Shown one piece after another: positions 13,301 to 25,360 of a stretch of 64,000 bases of DNA. Positions within the stretch are counted from its first letter, which is position 1. Each line of letters opens with the position of its first letter. Origin of the DNA: Porites lobata (taxonomy: Eukaryota > Cnidaria > Anthozoa > Scleractinia > Poritidae). Where the stretch lies: the NCBI GenBank assembly GCA_942486035.1, contig CALNXK010000031.1:1800001-1864000 (forward strand). The letters are read 5' to 3'. The translations under genes were made by a program, and so were the position numbers. The notes under the pieces were generated by a model. The model did not search any database. It was given only the letters and a program-made list of their open reading frames with translations, and had not been told where the DNA came from.

Positions 13301-16300
13301 AACCTTCCTCAGTTTAGTCCCCAAAACACTGGAAATCGCTTATTAGGGCTTTGCAATTTTACTATTTTCTGAGGGAGCATGCCCCCAGACACCCCTTGAA
13401 AACTTGGACTGTTGATACAATCGGTTACTCTATTCAAATCTGCTGGCTACTTCAATTTTTATTGAAACCTTTGAGGCCAGCTGAAAATGATGATTTGGAG
13501 GCGTGTGACAAGATTTTGAAAATTGGCCATCTTTTGGGTTGGTAATGGAGTTAAGTAAGAATTTCACTGTGAGATCTCCAAAATGTCACTCTGATGATAA
13601 GCACCATAAGACTACCTGAAATCGATGATTCAGAGGAGTGAGACAGTATTTGGAAATTGGCAATCATATGGGTTATTTCCTTTCCCCTAATCAAAATTTC
13701 ACTGAAATTTACCACTATAACTAAAATTCTGATTCTTGTAACTCTACCTGGATGCCATTGCTCTTCTTTCTGTACAACAGGTAAAAACTAACGCTTCAGT
13801 AATTAATAGGTTTTAATGGGTGCAATGAAAAGATCATGTTTTATCATAAAAATGCATCAATCATGTTAACGTTGCTGTTTCTTGATGAATAAGTTCATTG
13901 TCCTATATAATGAAGTGCTGAAAAATCAGTAACTATATGACAGTGTGTATCAAATGAATATTGTTTAAGGTGGCAAATATTTGAATATTCAATCAATCCC
14001 AATGACTCAAACCCCCGCTAACGCTAATTTGAACTGTTTTTCATTTCCCGTCAGAGTTTGAGTTACTAGGGTTCTACTGTGTTTTGGTTGTGTTTGGAAA
14101 TAGAGTCTCCTATAACCCTTTTGCAAAAAATCTACATCATTTTAATCTCACATGTTTATCATGTTCTTTCATAAATCATGAAGCATGTAGTGTCAGAAAG
14201 TCTCATGATCAGTCAATCCTTAAGCTTGTGGATCATACAAAATAGAAAAAAAGATATTAGACTGCTAAATACTGCGGTGTATTTATCATTGTTTTTACAA
14301 AACAACAACAAATTGTTTACTTTCATTTTTGTTAAAGATCCTTCAAGTTGCTGAAGCTGTTAGTTTGGAGCAAGAAAGAATTAGCATGTCAACAGCTGGA
14401 GGTTTGTTAATTCTCAAAAAAAACCTCATTTTTCAGTTCTCCATACATAACTTACACCTAAGTTATAACTCATTCAGTCAATAAGTAAAGTATCAGAGTG
14501 GATGCACTACTCTCCCCAAATGAGGATTTAACAATGTCTGATAATTTTGTATTTTCCTGAAAGGTAAACTGTAGATATTTATGGGTACTATTCACTCTAA
14601 ATGTTGACTAGTGTTATTCATTACAGGTAAAGACAAGAATATGAAAATTTCTTTAAAAAATTGCTTTTAATAGGTGAAAGTGTAATGTCAGATGAGACCA
14701 TCACTACTGCTGAAGATAAAGACGCAGCAGCAGAAGCTGAGGGAGTACCGCCCCTGAATCTGGAGGACAATGAGGCACGGCCAGACTCTACAGCAAGAAA
14801 TACTGCAAGATCCACTCTTGAAAGGTAATTTGATGCTGATTTGAAATACGATTAGTCACCAGGTCAGCTGTTTCCTGATCTTTTGACACTCTTTAATTTG
14901 ATTACAGCCAGTTTGAATGTATATAGGTGCAACCTCATCATATTTTCATGGCATTAATTGTCACATTTAAGGCTGTTCAGTTTCTGCATACTGTGTGAAA
15001 AGTCCTTGAATTCTGTTAGCTTACGGTCCTTGAAATGCAGGTAGGATTTCTTTATTAGGTCTTTGAAACTCTTTGAAATTCACTACTTTGTTTACAGCAG
15101 ATAGATTGGACTGTAAAATTAGATTCTTTTGCTGAGGAAAAACTTGGCTCATCTTTGGTGTAAGATTAAGAATCTTTAAAACTCACAGGTAACTTAACAA
15201 AGAACTCAACACAATAGAAAAAAATTTTAACAAAGTTGAACAAAAAAAAACAGGAAGCAACAATATTTTATTTCTGTTTCTTTATTTCAAATGCTTTGTC
15301 TGTACCTCAGACTGCAAGTCATACCAATGTGATTGTCATCATGTTGTAAAGCATTGTAACGGAAATTGTGAACTGATTGTAACCATGGCTGAAGAAGTAA
15401 AAATTGTAAATGACTCTAATGAGTGTTTTACCCAGAAAGTTGTCATCAAAAGGGGGTCAAAGAATGCCAATTTATTGAATAAACCTTAGACCTTGGAAAC
15501 TTTTATTTGTCCTAGAAAAGTCCTTGAAAAGTGCTTGAATTTTGTTTGCCTGAAGTTGTACAAACCATGGATTTTCTCCATTTAAACAACAAAGAAAATG
15601 TGATGTATGAGGTGATCAGAAAGTGTCATCTATTTTTTGTTTTATTTTGTGCAATCAATATGCAATCAAATTTTTCTGCCATTGATTTTTTCTTTGAAAT
15701 CTAATTATCTGCTAAGGCCCAAGAACTCTCGCTACTTAATTTAAGGAGCCAGTTCGCATATGAAGAAAATTAAGAATGAATTAAAATAAATCCATGGGAA
15801 GAGCATGCACATCCTTAAGGAAATATGTTATCTTTCTTTAGTCTAATACATGGAGTAGGAGAAGTTGACATCAGAGATAAGGATGAAAAAGACAGTAGAG
15901 ATATTCGTCCTGATGGAGAACAGCCACTGGTGCCAGAGGTGGAGTCACTTCCATATTTACTACTGGATGTCAGAGATGAAGATGCGTACAAGCAATGTCA
16001 TATTATAGGGGGTGAGTTTTACCATATCATTTGATTTGGTGATAAGTTTTTTTTCCCACCACAAGGCTGTGCCTTAAAAACTATTTGTAGGCAGCAGGGT
16101 AATAATAGGAGTTGTCCAATGAGGGTCCTTTTTCAAGAAAGAGGGCCCAAGGTGTGTGACATTTTTTATGGCTTAGTTTGAAATAGATTTGTCTTCTAAA
16201 TAGCCTACTTCCTTTCTTTATTTTATTATTTTTTTTTATCGTTCAGTCAGCCTGAATTTTCAATTCATTGCTGTCATTTTTGTAAGTTCTAGAATACAGT

Positions 16301-19300
16301 GTATCTGCAACTGAACTGTGAACTGAGATCTAGAACCTTGTGAAGCTCAGGTTTAGGACTTGCAGGAATAAACTGGGAAAAAATGCCAAAACAGAAAAAA
16401 CATGTCATAAAATTTAAAGAAAAAGGAATAAAGAAATAACAAGCAAAAAACCAATGGACTTAAACTCGAAGGCCCTTGCTTGGCAGTAAGAGTCTTTGCC
16501 ACTAAGTTATGACGTACCTTTTTGCTGATCCTTTAGGTAACTGCACTATTATTTTCAACAGAAGTATCAATTTGGTGAAGATGCAAGATTATTATGATAC
16601 TTTAACGTATAACCTGTGTTTTCTTTGTCAACAGCACTCAGTTATCCTTCTGCAATGTTATCAAGGTCCTACAACTATTTCAACAAGGAAATTCTTACAT
16701 TTGTATCCTTTTTACAGTATTAATAATGATCATTACTTTGTACAAATAATAATAACAATGGAACCTTAATTTAACGAAACCCTATGTAATGGTTTTCTTC
16801 AGCCCGGCCAAAATCACCATAAAATGTATGGAGTAGAACTTCAATATAACAAACCTCGATTCTAACGAAATCCTTGTTATAACAAACACAATCCAGAAGC
16901 ACAAACACAAAATATACCTTAATATAATGAATGATTGTCAACGTGTGATGAAGATGAATGCAAAACAGATCAACGAGGATAAAATTTATGCGTACAGTAA
17001 TTTAAAGCAGTGTTATTTACCTGTTCTTGAGTTTCTAGTGCCATAGCTATGTTTAGATCTTTACTAAGACAATAGCTTTGTATGGTAGACAATAAGTAAA
17101 GAAAAAATGTTTATTGCAGTAATTGGAAGTAATAATTGTTCGGATCTATAGAAGCTCGGCATTGAAAATCAATAAAGTATACTGCAATATAACAAACATT
17201 TTGGTTGTTCTCCTGAAAATTTGTCAAATTGAGGTTTTTGATATAAGGAACACTCTATATAACAAACAAATTTCCCCAGCTCATTGGCACTTTATTATAG
17301 TGTTCCACTGTACTTGTCAACTCTGCTCTTTTTTCAACTCCAGGTGAAAGGCAGCACACCAAAGTGACATGTTATTAGGGCTTATATCAAGTACGACAGT
17401 CATTCCTTTAAGCCCATAATCATTTCATGTAGAGGAAACAGCTCAGAAGTACACAGAAAACTTATCCCATCATGCATACACAGTGAACCTGTGCTTTCTG
17501 CTTCAGCTTGAAAAAATATCTTGACAAGACAACTTTCAATGAGTGAGTTTATTCGGCATCCTAAAGGTTCAACTTCAAAGTTACAATGCACTATGAATAA
17601 TAATTTCTGTGGGAACTATAAAGCTAATTATTTTATGAACAGAGAATATTCTGTATGTGGAATAACAATCATTGGCATGCTAATTGAATTGATGTTATAT
17701 TGTTTTGCAACAGAGCCCAAAGTAGCAGCTGATCTTCAAGATTGTCTACAGCCATTATATGATCTTGTCTATTTTGATATTTATCGTGATAGCCAATCAA
17801 TCTAAGGAAGGTTTTTAATATGCCAAAACTCATTTAGTAATTCCTCAACATTAATGTCTATAAATAAGACAAAACGATAAAAGCAGTGTAAGAAAAAAAC
17901 ATAAGATTAGTATTAGCACAAATACATTGTGTGTTGTTCCCTTACCCTTCAACAAATTTGGCATTTTAAGTACCTGCACCTCCTTCTCTGAATTCCTAGT
18001 GATGATGTTTGATAGAGTGGATTGGATTCTTTCCTGAATATGCCAACAACAGGTTAAGGAGATTGAATAGAAACAAACACTTATTATTAGGACATAATTT
18101 TTTTATGTATGCTTTTTCTTAACATTTTCCCACAATGAACAGAAAAATAAATTAGGAAAGATAATAATTTTATATGATGAAGATGAAAGGATAGCACCAG
18201 CAGCAGCGACAACATTTGTTCAGAGAGAGGTTGACAATGTCTTTATGTTGTCTGGAGGTACGTTGAGCAACCTTGGAAATATTTATACATGTATGCTGAG
18301 AATACCCGAAATGTCAATGTCAGTCAAGTAGGTTCTCAAAAGCGCAGACGTGAGCACAAGTAGGGCAGTGTGGGAACCCATCATCCAAGTGGGCTGATGC
18401 AATAGGTCTTTTGTACATTAGTTGATCTAGTGATCAACTTTCAGTAAACACGAAAATAGTTCATTTTTGAAACATGTTATTAGCACGAGCTGAAAGAGCA
18501 TATTAAAATTACGTAAACTGTAAATCTCAAAAGTAGCGATTGCAATGGCCAATAAAAATTACAAGGAACGCTTTTTGCCACCCAGTCGCGCTTGAATGGT
18601 TTTCCATACAAATCCTTGCAAATTTGAAATTTTCAAACTGTTATGAAATATTTCCTTAAGCATTTCAGGGCTCAGTTTCCTTTTAATTTATGACAGGCAA
18701 TTTGAGCCCTAAAATGCGTAAGGGAAAGAAAATTTCAGAATTTACAAGGATTTGTATGGAAAACCACGCAAGCGTGACTGGGTGGCAAGAGTTGTTTTCT
18801 CATACAAATCCTTCCAATTTTCGGCAGACATTGCAATCAGTACTTTTGAGATATGGCTGAAAGTTTACAGGTCACCTAATTTTAATATGCTCTTTCAGCT
18901 CATGCTAACAAAATTTTTCAAAAGTGAACTGTTTTTGTATTTACCGAAAGTTGGCCACGTGATCAACTATTGGAACAATGTCAGTAATTAATAAGTTATT
19001 TTTTACATAGAATTATCAATGATCTATTTTTTTGTTTTGTTTTTGTTCTTTTTAACTGCAATGAAAGTACACCAATGTATTCCCAGTATTGTTTTCAGTT
19101 ATTGCTGTCCATTAATTCCATCCATTGACTCATGTTCAACAAGCATTTTTAGAAAACCTCGACAGTAAGGTGTTACAATACTTATCAATTTTAAATTTTT
19201 TGATTAGTGTCTGTTTTAAGATGGACCTGCTCTTTCCCTGTCAGAAAACATTTCGTTCAGTATTGGAAATACGGCAGGTTTTCATGAGCTGCATTGGGTT

Positions 19301-21897
19301 TTTGTATTTACCATTTATTTACTATTTAAACGGAAGACACTGGAATTTGCTACTATTTTCACTCGACTTTTTCTTGGTCCAGGAAATTACCCTTAAATTT
19401 TACAGCAAATGAGTACAATCTAAAAGCTTTCCACAGATTTTCTCTGTCAAAGCCCCCCACCGTGGTTATGACCAAAATACTTAATGTAAGATTATATTTG
19501 ACAGGTCTTAAAGTACTGAACAAAAGGTTTCCAGAAGGTCTATTAACAGGCACAGTACCACAGTCCTGCTGGCCCACACCTCCCCCATCACGGAAGTCTT
19601 ATGGAAAAACCAGCAGTGCAAGACAACCAAAGTCCCCACCCACCCCTGCGGACCAGAAGTGGTTTTACTCTGAGGGTATCTTTTATAATCGTGATACATG
19701 TGATTTGCTATTTTAAAAAGGGGAGAAAATGTAGTTTTGGACATTTATAGGAAGATTTCTGTTGTCACAAACAGTAATTTGTTTTATCTTATAGTATGAC
19801 ATACATGCAGAGCTCTTGTTTAAGGCATAACAGTATTGGTTAGTGCTAAGTTACCGTTCGCTTTGGTTACATAATTCTTGAGAAAACTTTGTGTAAAATT
19901 TTGCTTAAGCCTGGGTCTATGTCATCTGCCGGCCAGGATTTAGGCCCTTTTTTATTAAGTAAAGAAACCTGTTCATCGTAAAGAATGGTTGAAGTGTCTT
20001 TGTAACTATACTATTAAAGCTATGTGTAGTTTTTGGAATTTTTCCTTGGCTTTTTTTTTCAGTTAAGAACAATGGTTGTTTTGCGTATTTTTCCTTAATA
20101 ACATTCAGATCTGGCGAAGCTTGGGGACCAGCTGGATGAGGAACTTTTATACCAGGACAAGTCAAGTAAGTTTTTCATTTCTGGTAACCTATTAACAAGA
20201 CATCTTTCGATTTCACTTCACTGTAAATCAGAAAGATCTGTTTTAGCCCTAAGAATAGCTCCGTTTTAGTGAGTAAAATACAGCCCTATTTCTTGGGTCT
20301 AACGTGGCTCCCTAAATTAGGGCCAATCAGGGCTCTGTCTAGGATTTATCGTTTGCGGAAGAAGCCCCGAGTGGCCAAAGAGATGCAATCTGGTGCATTT
20401 TGAGAAATGTTACAGTGTGTGCACTGCCTTCGTCGCGTCGGGATGATTTTTCCGATATAGTTACTTTTATACTGTAATGATAACTCTTTTTTGGGTGGGG
20501 AAGCTGGGTGTTTTTTTTTTAGCGGGGGGGGGAAGCTTCTACCCCTCAAATACCCTAGACAGAGCCCTGTCAATACAGTCCATTTACCTGGGGCTGATGT
20601 GCACTCATGGGCTGAATGAGTCCCAGCAAGGGTTGGAATAGGCTTTCTATGGGGCTGCTTTGGCTGCAATTGTGCTCAAATGGCTCCAGGAGGGGCTGAA
20701 TCAGACTTTGGCATGCAGGGCTGAATTCGCTTTTTGGGGCTGAAACAGATCTTTTTAATTTTCAGTGTTTAAACATTTAGCTCTTTCCCTAGCTGCTTTC
20801 CCTAAGAAAGGAGTGCGTATGAAACTATTCTCCTTAGAGTTAAGCTCATAAACAATAGATGAGATTGGGTGTAGGTGCTCTAGTTTATGGTGGTGCCATG
20901 CGCATAAGAGACAAACACAAGGTATCCATGGCAACCAGTGAACGGCAACCACCACCGTCACGCTGATCACAAAGGTCAGTGGAAATAAAAAACAAAGGAC
21001 GCACATACCTAACAGGGAGGAACGGGGAACGGAGATCAGCTCGAGGCAGCTAGACGCAAAACCTGCTTAATTACGCAATGAAACTCAGCAATTTGATCCC
21101 GCCTGTAAAGTGATCACCGTTCAACTTGCCTACGCGTTCCCCGCAGAATATGATCTGCTACAATCGAAACCGATGGCCAGCATTGTTTCGAGTTTAACTT
21201 CGCCTAAATTACATCTAGTCACATGTTTAGCCGCATCTAGAGTTTTCTTTGACGAATACCCCTTAACAAGTTTTCCTTCGTCGTGCATAAAATAGCTAAC
21301 AATTATTTGTGTTTGACGGGAGGAGCGGATATTACTAAAATGCGTACAAAACTCGGGTGCCAAATTTCCGTATGGTTTATAAATATGGCGACTCAAGAGG
21401 CGCTTTACGACAGAGTAAAACAGTCTTGTCGGTTACGGAGCCGCATCGGCCTTAATTTCGCTTATACAAAGGGGCAATAAGTGCAGATTAAAAAGAAAAA
21501 GTTGATAAGCGCATCCATGGTATGGTGGAGCCAGGGGAAAGATGAGAAGAACAAGGACGAGCTGCAAACATTTTTTAAGAGTTTCGGGCTGAAGACTCCC
21601 CAAAAATATCGTTTCATCCTTGTTAAGTCTCCAAGTATTCAAAAGCTTGCGCGTCATTTTTTGAACAAATTGTCAGGATTTCCAGTTTACTTGAGAAAAT
21701 TTTTTCTTGTCGATGAAAACTTTCTATTTAAAAGAAATGAAAACAAAAGTACGTTTACTTCACGTGCATGTTTCCGTATTCCAGGCCGTCAAAGTTCCCG
21801 GATGACCAGTCGGTCAGGTGTATCTTCAGCAGCGAGCAGGGCTTCAACTTCTGCCAGCTCAGCAACAAGTCGCAGCAGCAAACCTCACTGGAAATAA
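4334..21897 (+). CDS. CEP41: CEP41, centrosomal protein of 41 kDa, complete 12-exon gene
   Basis: Coding exons: 4334-4372, 4463-4526, 4638-4685, 7960-8021, 14338-14401, 14674-14824, 15842-16011, 16635-16702, 18143-18257, 19505-19675, 20109-20165, 21785-21897. All are joined in frame by GT-AG introns and total 1122 nt, giving 373 residues, the same length as human CEP41 as I recall it. The N-terminus has the conserved N-P-K-Y and K-K-D-E-I-F-K-R motifs. A rhodanese-like domain spans about residues 181-278 (Y-L-L-L-D-V-R-D, C-H-I-I-G, F-M-L-S-G-G-L-K). The usual catalytic Cys is replaced by Asp (about residue 234, L-Y-D-E-D-E-R), as in vertebrate CEP41, so no sulfurtransferase activity is expected. 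The C-terminus is Ser/Arg-rich and ends H-W-K (human ends P-W-K). CEP41 acts at the centriole and cilium and is needed for axonemal tubulin glutamylation. Intron 4 (6.3 kb) hosts a LINE and a pogo-like element. Confidence 0.96.
5152..7068. mobile_element. 1.9-kb non-autonomous TIR transposon, CAGGGTTGTCACTAAG ends
   Basis: The termini CAGGGTTGTCACTAAG and CTTAGTGACAACCCTG are perfect inverted repeats flanked by the 5-bp direct repeat GACAT (5147-5151 and 7069-7073). The subterminal regions share a C/G-rich CCGG block. No transposase frame is visible. CAGGG ends with a 5-6 bp target duplication suggest a hAT-like family. It lies in CEP41 intron 3 and carries a nested MITE at 6427-6795. A shorter relative sits at 10478-10656. 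Confidence 0.82.
6427..6795. mobile_element. Nested MITE with TAGGGA...TTTTAGCA ends
   Basis: Left end TAGGGACTTTTAGCATCGAC and the complement of the right end (TAGGGAGTTTTAGCAACGAC) agree over about 45 bp, including the repeated GACGGC and AACGTCA blocks. It sits wholly inside the 5152-7068 element, so it inserted later. Confidence 0.75.
7069..7959. other. CEP41 intron 3, distal part, no gene seen
   Basis: Unremarkable AT-rich intron sequence between the TIR element and the acceptor at 7958-7959. Only short frames without recognisable motifs. Confidence 0.5.
10053..10380. mobile_element. G-rich TIR element with internal tandem TCTTAAACAGGGTATC units
   Basis: It starts CAGGGGGCGGGG followed by GGTACTCCC and ends GAGTACC followed by a C run and CTG. 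The interior has at least five degenerate copies of TTTGTCTTAAACAGGGTA. The LINE endonuclease reading resumes after it, which fixes both edges. Related sequences lie near 26867-27195 and 61745-62400. Confidence 0.75.
10478..10656. mobile_element. Short relative of the CAGGGTTGTCACTAAG transposon
   Basis: It begins CAGGGTTGTCATTAAGA and ends CTTAGTGACAACCTTG, with the same CCGGGGGCCGGGG subterminal block as 5152-7068. It is flanked by CTTGGA direct repeats. Removing it restores the LINE frame, so it is a recent insertion into the dead LINE. Confidence 0.8.
12716..14085. mobile_element. Probable non-autonomous pogo/mariner-like element
   Basis: The left end (GTAGAGCACCGATAACTCGA, then repeated AACTCGAACT motifs) resembles the complement of the right end (GTAGAACCCTAGTAACTCAA). 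Both contain runs of AACTC/GAGTT motifs. There is no intact frame. The boundaries are approximate. Confidence 0.45.
16757..17312. mobile_element. Possible mariner/pogo-like remnant in CEP41 intron 8
   Basis: Repeated ATAACAAACCTCGAT and TATAACAAA motifs occur near both ends, with GGAACCTTAATTTAACGAA at the left and an inverted GTGTTCCACTGT at the right. The inverted match is short and there is no coding frame. Confidence 0.35.
18420..18968. repeat. 550-bp foldback element in CEP41 intron 9
   Basis: Two arms of roughly 200-250 bp are inverted copies. For example, AGTTGATCTAGTGATCAAC at the left pairs with GTGATCAACTATT at the right, CATACAAATCCTTGCAAATT pairs with TTACAAGGATTTGTATGG, and GAGCATATTAAAATTA pairs with TAATTTTAATATGCTC. 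It has no protein-coding content. It lies 113 bp upstream... of no exon edge directly, but within the intron between exons 9 and 10 and could form a long hairpin in the pre-mRNA. Confidence 0.8.
20328..20569. mobile_element. MITE with CAGGGCTCTGTCTAGG ends, CEP41 intron 11
   Basis: The termini CAGGGCTCTGTCTAGG and CCTAGACAGAGCCCTG are exact inverted repeats. They are flanked by CCAAT / TCAAT, a possible imperfect 5-bp duplication. The interior is non-coding and G-rich near 20521-20530. CAGGG ends suggest a hAT-like family. Confidence 0.78.
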
Positions 21898-23974
21898 CTT
21901 CCGTCACACTAGCCTAGTGCTTAATAGCCACTCAGGCTTTATTTGCTGCCGGAAGATGGGTTATCGATGTTTGCGTGTGAGTTGTTGACATCACCGATCA
22001 AATGAGTCCAGACGTCAACGTCTTTAAAGGGCTGAGTACACCTTCTGGCTTTGGGACTAAGTTGCCACGACACTCAGTTAATCTCGTGCACTGCACTTCT
22101 CTCTCCCCGATCCTACAAAAGTTTGTAACCCTAGGTCCTTTTATCACTTATTCTGAGGCCTCTCCTCTTTATCACTTAACTAACGACTTACAGCCCTGTA
22201 AAATTTGAGCTTATCGCATCCAAAACATACAAGGGTTTGAGAAGATGAAGCACAAGCAAAATGTTGCCTCACTTGTATAAATTCACTGGGTCGGGCAGGA
22301 GGAAAAGTGACCTCTGCCAACCGTCGCAACTGTTTTTGATTTTTATTGATCTTGGACGGCTCGGTCACGGGGCATGTTCTGTAAAGTGTTTGCTGACATA
22401 CTGTTTACCCCGTTATGTCGTGTGCATGATTTAATAGTAATATCCGCTGATATTTTCATGAGCCTTCACAACTTAACAAACATGGTTGGTGCTAGCGTAC
22501 CTTTTGAAGTTCTATAACGAAAAAATTACATAGTGGAAAAGTTGAAAAAATAAGCAACCACCAGTTTTTAAGCTTTGTTTCATTTTCTTAACGGTGTTTT
22601 CCTACTGGTCATGGGGCGGCTGGTCGCTTGGTAACGCCGGCGCATGCTAAACAGAGACAGTTGCGAGGGTTGGCAGAAGTCTCTTTTCCTCCTGCCTGCC
22701 CCAGCGAATTACAAGGGAAAATAGGCTTCTGCTAGTAGGGAAGGAAGGTCTCCTCCACGACCTTAAAGATCCACCATCAAATTACCAAGTAAGGCTAAAT
22801 TTTTCAAGAGAAAAAAAAACAGTGACGAAGAGCTTTTTAGCTCTCGAAATCCTGCTCGATATGTACCGACTACTTTTAGGACAGATCATCTCAGGAAGAA
22901 GCAAAAACAATGTAAAAAATCTCGAAATGGACAGCAGCTTTTTCCCTTTCGTTCCTTAACCATGCAATATGCTGAATTTCCTTGCTAAAAACTAGCCTGT
23001 GCCAGGCTCTCAGATGGTAGAGATGTCGCAAAAATAAAGTGAGCCAAGGGGGATAAGACGCGCACATTTTTCGCAGCACTTTATACTGCACGACTGCACT
23101 ACTATCTTGGAGCCTGGAAAAGGTTAGCTAAAAACTCCCCACTTGTTTGCATGTAATTCTGTAAACAGGCTTTCCATTTGGGGGAATGGGGGCTAAATAT
23201 CGCGAGGAATTGGAAAAAGGGGAAGTCAGGGGGAGCGGGGTAACCTAGCTGACTTTTTCCCTTTTTCTCCACTAAGGAGCCTGGTACCAGGCTGTGCTTT
23301 TAACATAACACGCACGAGTGAAAGAAAACGTTTTATAAATGTGAATATTGGAATTATGTTAATTATATTTTTTTTCGTAGTTAGTTGCTGTAAATAAAGT
23401 TTTTCTCGTTTAAGAATGCCTTTTTTGGAACCATGTTAACTTACTCCCGGAAAAATGGATTGTCTAACGACAACAGTTGGGAGTTTGAGGTGTCACGCAA
23501 CAGCGAATCAGAGCGAATCAACAACTCTGCATGTGATTCACACTTTCTGGTACATTTCTACTAGACAGTTCACGGTCCCCTATCTTTTCGCAAGATCGTC
23601 AGGATCTAGCGCTTACCGGTACAGGCGGTCATCTTGGTTTTATATGTTCCGAGCGGCCCGCGTGGGTTTTATGGCGGATCGCGAAAGGGAGCCGAGAAAA
23701 ATAGACCAACCGTCCCCCGCCCCCTAAGTAGATTTGCCACTCATCCAAGATGGCCACGCTTTCCTACAATTCCTTACACAACTTGGCAACCAGTTTGCAC
23801 GAGAAAAAAATGGTTGGTAAGGTCACTCTCCCAGCCGGGCTAACTTTTTTCCATTCAAGACTTTCGCTCCCCAGTATGGACGAAAACGTGGCAAGCCTCA
23901 TATTTCAGAGGAAAACCGCTTACCATTTGTACTTTTTCAAATCCGTGCCGTTTACTCGGGCCCGAACAACTGTT
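21898..23974. other. CEP41 3' UTR and spacer; no gene seen
   Basis: Sequence after the CEP41 stop. An AATAAA at about 23393 is a candidate poly(A) site, but it is far away and lies beyond a foldback repeat. Short frames here show no recognisable domain. Confidence 0.4.
22281..22712. repeat. Foldback repeat 3' of CEP41
   Basis: The left arm at 22281-22335 (GGGCAGGAGGAAAAGTGACC, TCTGCCAACCGTCGCAACTG) is complemented by the right arm at about 22655-22712, with few mismatches over about 50 bp. The middle is AT-rich and non-coding. Confidence 0.7.
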
Positions 23975-24300
23975 TGAACAGACAAAAAGTTGCACGGATC
24001 CGCCTTTCGATTACACGGGACCCGCGGAACCGTGCAATTTTTTTGAGCGGCAAAGTGTGCAGGTTTTTCACCTGATCGAAAGTAGGTTAAAACTTTTGGC
24101 TGGTACCGTACCGTTCCACTTTAACGCGGACTCGTGTAAACACCTGAACCAAGTGCAAATAAAAGCCGTTGATAAAAAAGCATTGCAAAAATGTGTATGG
24201 ACTCGTGTAAACAGTGCTTCTGTAACGGAACTTGCACGGTTCCGTGTAAACGGCTTGCACAGGTAAAAAAAATTGTCCGGAACAGTGTAAACGGGGTCTT
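23975..24300. repeat. Dispersed repeat ending in AGTGTAAACGGGGTCT (copy 1)
   Basis: It contains repeated CGTGTAAAC / GTGTAAACGG motifs and GCACACTTTGCCGC-type ends. A second copy lies in the opposite orientation at about 48668-48975 and shares the outer end, the CACCTGAACC block and the CCTGATC block. It is a non-coding DNA element. Confidence 0.6.
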
Positions 24301-24752
24301 AGATTGATGTAATAAATACACATGGGCTTGCGATTTTAAAGATTCAAAATCGATTATTTTTTGCATTTTGAGCGGTGCGGCAATGCCCAACTGTTCGAGC
24401 ATCATTACGAATTGAAGATTTGTCTGAATGATGATAATTTGGCACCCGCGCGGGCAACTTGTCTCGCAACAATTTTTGTTGTTTTAGGTTTCGTTGCAAT
24501 GTTTGTCGAACAAACTAGATGGATATATCGCTTTCTGCAACCCAGCTGAAAGAGCGAAATTGTTGCGCGACGAGTTGCTCTTGGGTGTTGTAAAACGAAA
24601 GGAAATAAGGAGGAGTGGAAAAAGACGGCGACTGGTGCGTGACCCTTGTAGACAGACTCAGTGTAACTCAGTTATACGTTACTTCAGGGATATTGCATGT
24701 TTTCGGTTGTGTTAGTCTAAAGCTATCAGAACGAAATCCTGTATTCGTTTGT

Positions 24753-25360
24753 TACCGTAAATCCTCTATTAAGCCCCCCCTCTCTAATAAGCCCCCCTTT
24801 TCAGAGGAGGAAAGTTAATAAGCCCCCCCTCCCCCAGGCCTTATTCTTCACAAAAAAATTAACGATTAACGTGGACTGATCAGTAATGGTTTATTCAGGC
24901 TGGAAGTTCATATTGTTTTTGGTCTTCGGCCGCATGACCTCCAACTTCATATACTTAACTTTCTCAACTTTGCGCTCTAGTTCTCTGTGGAGAATTTCAC
25001 CATTTTCTTATCGTTAGACAAAGCAGTATACCGCCCGGGAACCACAAGGAGTTTTCCAGAGATTTTCGTTTGTAATTTGTGTACGACAAATCAATATAAG
25101 TAACCATTCTCATAAAAATTACCGAAGAACATGAGGCTGAAAGAACGTTTTTGAAGAATAAGAATTTTGTTTTTGTTACTTTTAGGCTCCCATAAGTTTA
25201 ATTGTACAACGCGTAAGTCTACTCTGTCTCATGCCACGGTATTTTTGCTACAGGTGATGCGTTTCGCTAAATTAAATAACCCCCCTCTCTTTTAAGCCCC
25301 CCCTCAAAAGTCCTTGAAAAAAATAAGCCCCCCGGGGGGTTTAATAGAGGATGTACGGTA
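24753..25360. mobile_element. TIR element with TACCGTAAATCC / GGATGTACGGTA ends
   Basis: The left end TACCGTAAATCCTCTATTAA followed by a C run is complemented at the right by a G run then TTTAATAGAGGATGTACGGT. The repeated AATAAGCCCCCC motifs make internal blocks. Flanking TA dinucleotides would fit a mariner-like TA duplication. No transposase frame. Confidence 0.7.

Noticed and set aside
21481..21897. A 138-codon frame ending at the CEP41 stop
   Set aside because: Only 21785-21897 is coding (CEP41 exon 12). The upstream part is intron, shown by the acceptor at 21783-21784 and the in-frame join to exon 11.
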